64,000 nt of DNA, from assembly GCF_001422325.1 (NCBI RefSeq), contig NZ_LMMR01000001.1, positions 1,256 through 65,255 on the forward strand. Direction: 5' to 3'. The notes below the pieces were generated by a model. That model saw only the letters and a list, made by a program, of their open reading frames with translations, made no database searches and was not told where the DNA came from. Within the stretch, counting starts at the first letter, position 1, and every line of letters starts with the position of its first letter. The translations under genes and the position numbers were made by a program. This DNA is from Leifsonia sp. Leaf264 (lineage in GTDB: Bacteria; Actinomycetota; Actinomycetes; Actinomycetales; Microbacteriaceae). This document shows, in pieces, positions 56,921-64,000 of this stretch.

Positions 56921-59002
56921 CTAGGCGTCGATGCTCTCGCGCGAGAGACGGTCGGAGCTGTCGACGATGAACTCCTTGCGCGGTGCCACGTCGTTGCCCA
57001 TCAGCAGCTCGAACACACGACCGGCGTTCTCGGCGTCGGAGACGTTGACCCGGCGGAGGGTGCGGTGCTTGCGATCCATCGTCGTTGTCGCCAGTTGGTC
57101 GGCATCCATCTCGCCCAGTCCCTTGTAGCGCTGGATCGGATCCTGGTACTTCCGGCCCTGCTTGCCGAGCGCGGAGAGGACCTTCTGCAGTTCGGCCTCC
57201 GAGTAGGTGTACAGCGTCTCGTTGGGCTTGGAACCGGGGTTCATGATGACGACGCGGTGCAGTGGCGGAACCGCGGCGAACACCCGACCGTTCTCGATCA
57301 TCGGGCGCATGTAGCGGAAGAAGAGGGTGAGCAGCAGGGTCCGGATGTGCGCGCCGTCGACGTCGGCGTCGCTCATGATGATCACCTTGCCGTAGCGGGC
57401 CGTCTCTAGATCGAAGCTGCGCCCGGATCCGGCTCCGATCACCTGGATGATCGACGCGCACTCGGCGTTGCCCAGCATGTCGGCGACGCTGGCCTTCTGC
57501 ACGTTGAGGATCTTGCCCCGGATGGGCAGGAGGGCCTGGTGCTCGCTGTCGCGCGCCAGCTTGGCCGTGCCGAGCGCGGAGTCGCCCTCCACGATGAAGA
57601 GCTCGCTCTGGGCGACGTCGTTGGAACGGCAGTCCACGAGCTTGGCCGGAAGCGACGAGCTCTCGAGGGCGTTCTTCCGGCGCTGGGTCTCCTTGTGGGC
57701 GCGAGCGGAGATGCGTGACTTCATCTCGGCGACGACCTTGTCGAGCAGCAGGGCCGACTGCGCCTTGTCGTCGCGCTTCGTCGACGCGTAGCGCTCGGCC
57801 ATGGACTTCGCGACCACATTCGCCACGATGGCGCGCACGGCCGGCGTGCCGAGCACCTCCTTGGTCTGGCCCTCGAACTGCGGCTCGGGCAGGCGCACCG
57901 TGAGAACCGCCGTGAGACCGGCGAAGATGTCGTCCTTCTCCAGCTTGTCGTTTCCGGCCTTCAGGCGACGGGCGTTCAGCTCGACCTGCTGGCGCAGGAA
58001 CTTCAGCATGCCGGCATCGAAACCGGCCTGGTGCGACCCGCCCTTCGGCGTCGAGATGATGTTGACGAAGCTGCGCATAACGGTGTCGTAGCCGGTTCCC
58101 CAGCGCAGGGCGATGTCGACGGTGCATTCGCGCTGCAGTTCCGTCGGGATCATCGCCCCGGCATCGCTCAGCACGGGCACCGTCTCGGTGAAGGTCCCGG
58201 TGCCCGAGAGTCGCCAGGTGTCTGTGAGGGGTGCGTCGGGAGCGAGGTGCTCGACGAACTCCGAGATGCCGCCGTCGAACTTGAACTCGTCGGTGTGCGG
58301 TTCGAAGCCGCGCTCGTCCGTGACCCTGATGCCGAGTCCAGGCACGAGGAACGCCGTCTGCCTGGCTCGCCCGAGGAGCTCCTCGGTCTGGAAGTCGGCA
58401 CCCTTCGTGAAGATCTGGCGATCGGCCCAGTAACGGATGCGGGTACCGGTGACACCCTTCTTCACCTTGCCGACGACGCGCAGTTCGCTGGTCTTCTCGA
58501 ACGGGGTGAACGGCGCATCGGGGCTCTTGGTGTCGCCCGAGTCGGCGAACAGGCCCGGCTCACCACGGTGGAAGGACATGGCATAGGTCTTGCCGTCGCG
58601 ATCGACCTCGACGTCGAGGCGCTCGGAGAGGGCGTTGACGACGGAGGCTCCGACGCCGTGCAGGCCGCCCGAGGCCGCGTAGGAACCCGAGCCGAACTTG
58701 CCGCCGGCATGCAGTTTGGTGAAGACCACCTCGACGCCGGACAGGCCGGTCTTGGGCTCGATGTCGACGGGGATGCCGCGGGCCCGGTCCCGGACCTCGA
58801 CGCTGGAATCCGGATGCAGGGTCACGTCGATCTCGGAGCCGTGCCCTCCGAGCGCCTCGTCGACCGAGTTGTCGATGATCTCCCAGAGGCAGTGCATGAG
58901 GCCGCGCGAATCCGTGGATCCGATGTACATGCCGGGGCGTTTGCGCACGGCCTCGAGGCCTTCGAGGACAGACAGGTGCCGGGCGGAATAGTCACTGCTC
59001 AC
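56921..59002 (-). CDS. parE: Type IIA topoisomerase subunit B (ParE/GyrB family)
   Basis: The 693-residue ATPase subunit has the GHKL motifs EIIDNSVDEAL, VGASVVNALSE and KGVTGTRI-like loop, a transducer domain, the TOPRIM motifs VEGDSALGTAKLAR and IIMSDADVDGAHIRTLLL, and the C-terminal QRYKGLGEMDADQL. It powers the strand passage catalysed by the ParC-like subunit. GTG at 59002 is preferred: TAGGCT ends 8 nt upstream, and residues from there match the family start (YSARHLSVLEGLEAVRKRPG). Confidence 0.92.
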   Translation of the reverse strand: MSSDYSARHLSVLEGLEAVRKRPGMYIGSTDSRGLMHCLWEIIDNSVDEALGGHGSEIDVTLHPDSSVEVRDRARGIPVDIEPKTGLSGVEVVFTKLHAGGKFGSGSYAASGGLHGVGASVVNALSERLDVEVDRDGKTYAMSFHRGEPGLFADSGDTKSPDAPFTPFEKTSELRVVGKVKKGVTGTRIRYWADRQIFTKGADFQTEELLGRARQTAFLVPGLGIRVTDERGFEPHTDEFKFDGGISEFVEHLAPDAPLTDTWRLSGTGTFTETVPVLSDAGAMIPTELQRECTVDIALRWGTGYDTVMRSFVNIISTPKGGSHQAGFDAGMLKFLRQQVELNARRLKAGNDKLEKDDIFAGLTAVLTVRLPEPQFEGQTKEVLGTPAVRAIVANVVAKSMAERYASTKRDDKAQSALLLDKVVAEMKSRISARAHKETQRRKNALESSSLPAKLVDCRSNDVAQSELFIVEGDSALGTAKLARDSEHQALLPIRGKILNVQKASVADMLGNAECASIIQVIGAGSGRSFDLETARYGKVIIMSDADVDGAHIRTLLLTLFFRYMRPMIENGRVFAAVPPLHRVVIMNPGSKPNETLYTYSEAELQKVLSALGKQGRKYQDPIQRYKGLGEMDADQLATTTMDRKHRTLRRVNVSDAENAGRVFELLMGNDVAPRKEFIVDSSDRLSRESIDA

Positions 59003-59010
59003 GTCGGTCA

Positions 59011-59016
59011 AGCCTA
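59011..59016 (-). promoter_or_regulatory. Candidate -10 element of parE
   Basis: TAGGCT on the minus strand ends 8 nt before GTG at 59002. The in-frame TTG at 59011 overlaps it and is therefore an unlikely start. Confidence 0.45.
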
Positions 59017-59177
59017 GTTCGCGTGGGCCGATCGGCCCGACCTGACACCCGACCGTGAGAAAGGTCACAATCCGTACGCGCTGAGCGAAATGCAGGGGCA
59101 TGACAGCGGAATCGGCTGCAGTGCGTGTTTACATTGAGTCACGGATCTTCAGGTCGATACGAAAAGGAGGGTCAGTC

Positions 59178-59405
59178 ATGTCACAGATCGTTACCCCGAG
59201 CGGTGCCGTCGATGAACTCGAGACGGCCCACCAGTTGACGGCCCTCGACCGCTGCGATGCATGCGGTGCCCAGGCCTACATCCGCGTCGTCGTGAGCAGT
59301 GGCGAATTGCTGTTCTGCGCACACCACGGCCGGAAGCACCAGGAGAAGCTGGCGTCGATCGCCCACAGCTGGCACGACGAGTCCTCGCGACTCCTCGAGA
59401 ACTGA
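59178..59405 (+). CDS. DUF7455-type small zinc-ribbon protein
   Basis: The 75-residue actinobacterial protein has CDACGAQAYIR near 30-40 and LLFCAHHGRKH near 48-58, giving a likely Cys3/His zinc site. The function is unknown; it is often found near the primary sigma factor. AAAGGAGG, a very strong ribosome-binding site, lies seven bases before the ATG, suggesting high expression. A hairpin follows at 59434-59466. Confidence 0.85.
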   Translation: MSQIVTPSGAVDELETAHQLTALDRCDACGAQAYIRVVVSSGELLFCAHHGRKHQEKLASIAHSWHDESSRLLEN

Positions 59406-59433
59406 GCAGCGCCGTCACCGACCATCACGACGA

Positions 59434-59466
59434 GAGCCGCCCCGATGCATCGCATCAGGGCGGCTC
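59434..59466. terminator. Bidirectional terminator between DUF7455 and gatD
   Basis: GAGCCGCCCCGATGC pairs with GCATCAGGGCGGCTC with one mismatch and an ATC loop, between convergent genes. Confidence 0.82.
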
Positions 59467-59491
59467 TTCTCGTTGAGGCTGCCTCGACCGA

Positions 59492-60232
59492 TCAGTCGAC
59501 GTCGAGGCCGAGGGACTCGAGGATCTGGGTGCGGGCCGCCTGCGCGTAGTCGTCGACGGATGCCGCCCGCTCGCCACGCGCGTACACCTGGCCGCGGCGC
59601 TCGAAGATCGTGGTCAGCAGGTGATCGGCGAGCACAGGGTTCTTGGCCAGCACCGGACCATGCAGGTGCGTCCCGATCACGTCACCCATCACGACGCCCT
59701 CCTGCGAGGAGTCGCGCCCGTTGCCGCTGCCGCTGACGACTCGTCCGAGCGGCGAGCCCTCGGCGCCGACGTAGTCGCGCGCGTGGTTCTCGAAGCCGAC
59801 GATGCGTCCGAAGCGACTGGAGAGCACGAGGTCGCCGCTCACGCGTTCGGCGCGCGGCACGCCACGACCGGGCAGGATGCCGAGGCCATCGACGACACCG
59901 CCGATGGCGCGTTCGACACCCCAGCTGATCAGCTCCCAGCCCGTTCCCACGGCCAGGATCGGGACGCCGGCAGTGGCCCAGACGCGCAGCGGCTCCTGGA
60001 TGCTCAGCAGGAGGTCGCGAGCCGGCGTCAGCGCCGAGTCCGAGCCCGAGCCGATGATCACGGCGTCGACGTATTCCGGCAGGTCGGCGGCGGACTCGAC
60101 GTCGACGACTGTCGCGTTCGCGCCCGCCCAGTCGGCCCGACGGGCGAGCACCCTGGCGTTCTCCGAATCCCCGTTGGTGTTCAGGAGACTCGGCGCGATC
60201 ACGGCGATGACGATGTTGAGCGGTTCGCTCAT
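59492..60232 (-). CDS. GatD-like amidotransferase homologue lacking the catalytic cysteine
   Basis: The 246-residue protein is homologous to GatD, the class I glutaminase partner of MurT: it keeps GIPxRGVPRAERVSGD-like, GFENHARDYVG, GNGRD and IGTHLHGPVLAKNPVLAD segments. The nucleophile elbow, GICGGYQ in active GatD, reads VGTGWE (95-100) with Gly96 in the Cys place, and the GGGQDREQ motif reads GSGSDSAL. The whole protein has no Cys. It therefore cannot release ammonia from glutamine by the usual route. Its ATG overlaps the murT-like stop. Confidence 0.85.
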   Translation of the reverse strand: MSEPLNIVIAVIAPSLLNTNGDSENARVLARRADWAGANATVVDVESAADLPEYVDAVIIGSGSDSALTPARDLLLSIQEPLRVWATAGVPILAVGTGWELISWGVERAIGGVVDGLGILPGRGVPRAERVSGDLVLSSRFGRIVGFENHARDYVGAEGSPLGRVVSGSGNGRDSSQEGVVMGDVIGTHLHGPVLAKNPVLADHLLTTIFERRGQVYARGERAASVDDYAQAARTQILESLGLDVD

Positions 60233-61491
60233 GACTGCTCCTCCGACGCGGTCAAGTCGAGATGGGCACGGGTGCGCCGCATCGAGTCGGCCGAGAACAC
60301 GATGGTCTTGACGCCGGTGGCAGGCTGCGGAAGAGCGAGGAAGTCGTCGACGGCGCGACCCAGGTCGGTCTCGACCCGGTCGATCTCCACGCCGTCGTAG
60401 CTGAGCTGGAGGGCGAGTTCCCAGGCCTTGGAGCCAGAGACGATGTCCACACGGCCGACCCTGGAGGTGTCGACGGGCCAGAAGTAGGACGGATCGCGCA
60501 CATCGGATCCGATGGCGAACAGAACGGGCGCTCCGGGTTCCAGGGTGTCGACGTTCAGCTGGTAGCTGGCCGGGTTCTGCACCAGGACGAACTCCACCTG
60601 TTGGCCCCGCACCTCGACGACCTCGCCACGCCCGAAGACCGGCGGGATCGAGGCGACTGCCGCCACGGCGGCGTCCACATCGAAGCCGGCGCCGAGCACG
60701 GCCCGCGCCGTGCTGAGGGCGGCGGCAGCATCAGTCGCGTAGTGGACCCCACGCGCCGGGAGACCGACTGTGTGCTCGTCGCCGTCGATGAGCATCGTCG
60801 AGGTGCGGCCCGACACTGCGGCCACGACGATGCCTGCGGAGTCGTTCAGTCGTTCCGGGGCCAGCCGGGCATGGCCGAGGCCGTGCGGGGCGCCGTCCAG
60901 GACGGCTGCCGTCACGCCGAAGCGCTCGACCTTGACGCCGGCGGGGACGCCTGCCGCCAGTTCGACGAGGTAGTCGTCGTCGGCGTTGACGACCACGGCA
61001 TCCGTCGCCCTGCTGGCGATGGCCGTCAGCATGGTCGCGACCATCTCGGAGTCGTGGAAGCGATCGATCTGGTCCACCATCACGTTGGTGAGTGCGACGA
61101 CGCGCGGCGAGAGGCGCGGAGCGATGAGCGCTCCATGGCCCTCGTCCATCTCGAGCACGGCGATGTCGCGGCGGATGCGCCCCTGGAGGTCGGCCTCCTC
61201 CAGCAGTGCCGAGGTGAGTCCCTGCGAGATGTTCGCCGTCGACGGATTCGTGAACACCGACCTGTCGTGGGCGCGCAGGATGGCGACGAGCATCTTCGTC
61301 GTCGTCGACTTGCCGCTCGATCCGGAGACTATGACAAGCCCGTCGCGGAACGAGTTGAGGGTCGTCGCGAGGTAGCCGGGAGCGACCTTGTTGACCACCA
61401 GGCCGGGCACGGCCGAACCGCCGCCCGGCTTGCGCAGCCGCGCGAGGGTCCTGACCGTGCGACCGATGGCGATCGCCGGCACGTACCGCAC
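60229..61491 (-). CDS. MurT-like Mur ligase homologue without the zinc ribbon
   Basis: The 420-residue protein has the MurT architecture: GGGSAVPGLVVNKVAP at the start, a Mur-ligase P-loop, a TNVMVDQIDRF segment and a C-terminal DUF1727-like domain. The P-loop reads GSSGKST (57-63) instead of GTNGKTT, the Cys4 zinc ribbon of MurT is missing, and the protein contains no Cys. MurT normally activates the D-Glu alpha-carboxyl of lipid II for amidation. ATP use looks feasible, but the acceptor may differ here. It lies ten bases after sigA. Confidence 0.85.
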   Translation of the reverse strand: MRYVPAIAIGRTVRTLARLRKPGGGSAVPGLVVNKVAPGYLATTLNSFRDGLVIVSGSSGKSTTTKMLVAILRAHDRSVFTNPSTANISQGLTSALLEEADLQGRIRRDIAVLEMDEGHGALIAPRLSPRVVALTNVMVDQIDRFHDSEMVATMLTAIASRATDAVVVNADDDYLVELAAGVPAGVKVERFGVTAAVLDGAPHGLGHARLAPERLNDSAGIVVAAVSGRTSTMLIDGDEHTVGLPARGVHYATDAAAALSTARAVLGAGFDVDAAVAAVASIPPVFGRGEVVEVRGQQVEFVLVQNPASYQLNVDTLEPGAPVLFAIGSDVRDPSYFWPVDTSRVGRVDIVSGSKAWELALQLSYDGVEIDRVETDLGRAVDDFLALPQPATGVKTIVFSADSMRRTRAHLDLTASEEQS

Positions 61492-61501
61492 GATCGGTGG
61501 C

Positions 61502-62842
61502 TTACTCGAGGTAGTCGCGCAGCGACTGCGAGCGCGACGGGTGGCGGAGCTTCGCCATGGTCTTCGACTCGATCTGACGGATGCGCTCACGCGTCACTCC
61601 GAAGGTGTCGCCGATCTGGTCCAGGGTCTTCGGCATGCCGTCGCCCAGGCCGAAGCGCATGCGGATCACGCCGGCCTCGCGCTCGGAGAGCGAATCGAGG
61701 AGGCTCTCGAGCTGCTTCTGCAGCATCGTGAAGCCCACGGCGTCGGCGGGAACGACGGCTTCGGTGTCCTCGATGAGGTCACCGAACTCGCTGTCGCCGT
61801 CCTCACCGAGAGGCGTGTGCAGCGAGATCGGCTCGCGACCGTACTTCTGCACCTCGATGACCTTCTCGGGGGTCATGTCGAGCTCGCGGCTGAGCTCCTC
61901 GGGCGTGGGCTCGCGGCCCAGGTCCTGCAGCATCTGGCGCTGCACGCGGGCCAGCTTGTTGATGACCTCGACCATGTGCACGGGGATGCGGATGGTGCGG
62001 GCCTGATCGGCCATGGCGCGGGTGATCGCCTGACGGATCCACCAGGTGGCGTAGGTCGAGAACTTGAAGCCCTTGGTGTAGTCGAACTTCTCGACGGCAC
62101 GGATGAGGCCCAGGTTGCCTTCCTGGATCAGGTCGAGGAACTGCATCCCGCGGCCGGTGTAGCGCTTGGCGAGGGAGACGACGAGGCGGAGGTTCGCTCC
62201 GAGCAGGTGGCTCTTGGCGCGGGCGCCGTCCTTCGCGACCCACTGCAGCTCGCGGCCGAGAGAGGACTTCTTCTCGACCTCGCTGAGGTGGGAGAGCTTC
62301 TCCTCGGCGAACAGGCCGGCCTCGATGCGCATGGCGAGCTCGACCTCTTCGGCCGCGTTCAACAACGCGACCTTTCCGATCTGCTTCAGGTAGTCCTTGA
62401 CGGGGTCGGCGGTGGCGCCGGTGATCGCCGAGGAGTAGACGGGGACGTCATCCTCGTCATCGACGAGCGAGAGGCGCAGGGCGCCGGTCGGGAGCGGCTC
62501 GACAGTGGCGACGGGCTTGGTCTCGTCGTCCTCGAAGTCGTCGGCGTCATCCTTTGCGGGCGCGTCGGGCGTCTCGGCGACGGCATCGTCGACGACGACC
62601 TCCTCGCCGTCCTCAGGCTCGCCTTCGGCGGCCTTCGCCTTGGAGCGCGTCGTGGCGCGCTTGGCGGGAGCGGCTGCCGGGCCGGTGGTCTTCTTGGCCG
62701 GCGCCTTCTTCGGAGCGGCCGTCGTGGTCTTCGCTGCAGCCGCGGTCGTCTTCTTCGCAGCTGCAGTGGTCGTGGGGGTCGAGGCGACGGTTTCCGTCTC
62801 CTCGGTCGCGGCTGTGGCCGCGGCGGACTTCGTGGTTGGCAT
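61502..62842 (-). CDS. sigA: Primary sigma factor SigA/HrdB (RpoD family)
   Basis: The 446-residue sigma-70 has a long Ala/Thr/Lys-rich, then acidic, N-terminal extension (1-130), region 1.2 ([17 protein letters not shown]), region 2 ([31 protein letters not shown]), region 3 and region 4 ([32 protein letters not shown]). It directs housekeeping transcription with RbpA. ATG at 62842 has GAGAGG upstream. The murT/gatD-like genes follow closely and may be co-transcribed. Confidence 0.96.
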   Translation of the reverse strand: MPTTKSAAATAATEETETVASTPTTTAAAKKTTAAAAKTTTAAPKKAPAKKTTGPAAAPAKRATTRSKAKAAEGEPEDGEEVVVDDAVAETPDAPAKDDADDFEDDETKPVATVEPLPTGALRLSLVDDEDDVPVYSSAITGATADPVKDYLKQIGKVALLNAAEEVELAMRIEAGLFAEEKLSHLSEVEKKSSLGRELQWVAKDGARAKSHLLGANLRLVVSLAKRYTGRGMQFLDLIQEGNLGLIRAVEKFDYTKGFKFSTYATWWIRQAITRAMADQARTIRIPVHMVEVINKLARVQRQMLQDLGREPTPEELSRELDMTPEKVIEVQKYGREPISLHTPLGEDGDSEFGDLIEDTEAVVPADAVGFTMLQKQLESLLDSLSEREAGVIRMRFGLGDGMPKTLDQIGDTFGVTRERIRQIESKTMAKLRHPSRSQSLRDYLE

Positions 62843-62898
62843 TCGAACACCTCTCACAGGGAGGGACGCCGGTGACGACTTCCCCCGAGTGGCCGCAT

Positions 62899-62919
62899 CC
62901 GGATGCCTGAGGCATCCGG
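62899..62919. repeat. Hairpin in the sigA leader
   Basis: CCGGATGCC and GGCATCCGG form a perfect 9-bp stem with a TGA loop about 57 bases before the sigA ATG. It may lie in the 5' leader or end the upstream MFS transcript. Confidence 0.5.
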
Positions 62920-63064
62920 TCGTGGCCGAAAATGGACATTACTAGGACCCATGTCAAGTCCGAAGTGCTCCCCCGGTGCTCGCCGCGAGCGGATCGAACT
63001 GGGGGTGCCCGGAGATGAACGGGTCCTATTGACAATTATTGCACGGTTTATTAGGAGCACTCGC

Positions 63065-64000
63065 CTATCGGCGATCCCCGCGGTGCTTCCAGGCCTGCAC
63101 CAATGAAACCCAGATGGGGCCCACCTCTATTCCCTCGTCGGCGAACACCCTCCGACGCGTGCGGCGACGGGCGTCCAGGAGGAAGCCGACCCCGATGCCG
63201 ACCACCACGTACTGCACGGCGAAGGCCCAGCGGAACGACTCCAGAGAATAGAGGTCGCTCGATCCGCCGCTGCCCAGGCGGACGGCATCCTGGACGTCCA
63301 GAAGGATGCCGATCAGGAAGATCAGCACGAAGCTGGCGAGGAACCCGCCGACGTTGACGACTCCGTTGGCAGCGCCGAGACTGCGGATCGGGTTGAAGGT
63401 GCGGGCGAAGTCGAACCCGATCAGCGAACCGGGACCTCCGACGCCGATGACGACGAGCATCGCCATGACGACGGCGATCGGTGGTTGCCCCGGCCACAGC
63501 AGCAGGACGCCCCACGCCACTCCCATGGCCGCGACGATGCCCAGCACGATGTTGGAGCGGCGCAGCGGGTAGCGGGCGGTCAGGATTCCGAGGAACGGAC
63601 CGGTCACGATTCCCGCCCCGACGAGGAGCAATAACAGCTCTGCCGCGGTCTGCTGGTCGTATCCCAGTCCGAAGACCAGGAACGGGAACCCCCAGAACAG
63701 GCTGAAGACGGTGCCTGAAGACTGCGTCACGAAGTGCGACCAGAACCCCAGCTGGGTGCCCGGCCGCCGGAACGCCTCCACGAGTTGCCGGACCGCCACA
63801 CGGATGTTCGTCGCGCGGTGCTCGTCGGCGGCACCAGCGGGACGGTCCCTCAGTGCTATGAACCCGAGCAGGAGTCCGAGGGCGGAGACCGACGCGGCCG
63901 ACACGAAGGCCGTCGTCCAGCCCTCGTTGCGCAGCAGCCAGGCGAAGGGAAGCGCGGAGAGCACCTGGCCGAGCTGGCCGATGTTCCCCACCCATTGGGA
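63065..64000 (-). CDS. MFS transporter, C-terminal part (runs off the window)
   Basis: At least 312 residues of a major facilitator superfamily transporter are present; the N-terminal part lies beyond 64000. The visible portion starts around helix 5 (GNIGQLGQVLSALPFAWLL), crosses a charged central loop (LRDRPAGAADEHRATNIRVA) and covers helices 7-12, ending in a basic tail (DARRRTRRRVFADEG). The substrate cannot be inferred. A -strand gap of about 220 bases with AT-rich patches separates it from sigA. Confidence 0.85.
   Translation of the reverse strand, partial: SQWVGNIGQLGQVLSALPFAWLLRNEGWTTAFVSAASVSALGLLLGFIALRDRPAGAADEHRATNIRVAVRQLVEAFRRPGTQLGFWSHFVTQSSGTVFSLFWGFPFLVFGLGYDQQTAAELLLLLVGAGIVTGPFLGILTARYPLRRSNIVLGIVAAMGVAWGVLLLWPGQPPIAVVMAMLVVIGVGGPGSLIGFDFARTFNPIRSLGAANGVVNVGGFLASFVLIFLIGILLDVQDAVRLGSGGSSDLYSLESFRWAFAVQYVVVGIGVGFLLDARRRTRRRVFADEGIEVGPIWVSLVQAWKHRGDRR

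Noticed and set aside
62843-63064. tRNA or small RNA in the AT-rich gap upstream of sigA
   Set aside because: No cloverleaf or clear RNA fold was seen beyond the 9-bp hairpin; the AT-rich patches fit promoter elements better.

Overview
The window looks like the chromosome of a high-GC actinobacterium, most likely a member of Microbacteriaceae (Micrococcales). This is inferred from the strong G/C third-position bias, frequent GTG starts, the actinobacterial proteins RbpA, DUF3043, DUF7455, PafB/PafC and an SCO4848-like peptide, an actinobacterial bcc-aa3 respiratory branch, and the gene order trmI / fkp / pafB-pafC-tatA-tatC-helY. No rRNA, tRNA, CRISPR array or prophage was recognised. The only mobile-element trace is the 3' end of an IS30-like transposase at the left edge. 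No gene-free stretch exceeds 300 bases.

Layout. 1-16 kb: transposase remnant, PAC2 protein, HAD phosphatase, tRNA m1A58 methyltransferase, an FKBP lipoprotein, then pafB-pafC-small membrane protein-tatA-tatC-helY, lnt, rbpA, a GDPD, an SPFH/NfeD pair, an SDR and an HdeD-like membrane protein. The ARC/dop/pup/prcBA/pafA block that many actinobacteria carry between trmI and pafB is absent here. 16-24.5 kb: a UvrA-like ATPase, a DUF1801 protein, a MarR regulator divergent from a medium-chain dehydrogenase with a palindromic site between them, and a CbiMNQO nickel/cobalt ECF transporter divergent from a Fur-family regulator with a Nur-box-like palindrome between them. 24.6-29.7 kb: a tight five-gene operon (unknown protein, DUF4331 protein, DyP peroxidase, enoyl-CoA hydratase, sulfite-oxidase-like molybdoenzyme) of unknown purpose. 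30-36 kb: glycerol/dihydroxyacetone use, with dhaK-dhaL-dhaM (DhaM fused to HPr) divergent from glpF-glpK. 36-46 kb: trpD, then ctaE-qcrC-qcrA-qcrB facing ctaC-ctaD-ctaF with rlmA between, then the Fe-S carrier erpA. 46-53 kb: an M20 dipeptidase, a 1324-residue secreted fibronectin-type protein, DUF3043 and a nucleotide pyrophosphatase-like enzyme. 53.8-64 kb: a second type II topoisomerase (ParC and ParE) around an SRPBCC protein, DUF7455, a MurT/GatD-like pair, the primary sigma factor, and the 3' part of an MFS transporter.

Main points of interest. The MurT/GatD homologues contain no cysteine at all: GatD lacks its glutaminase nucleophile and MurT lacks its Cys4 zinc ribbon. This is notable because Microbacteriaceae typically make B-type peptidoglycan, in which the D-Glu alpha-carboxyl carries the cross-bridge instead of being amidated. 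The DUF4331/DyP/hydratase/molybdoenzyme operon is an unexplained gene combination. At least a dozen genes carry a TANNNT -10 element ending 6-8 nt before the start codon, indicating widespread leaderless transcription and fixing several start sites.
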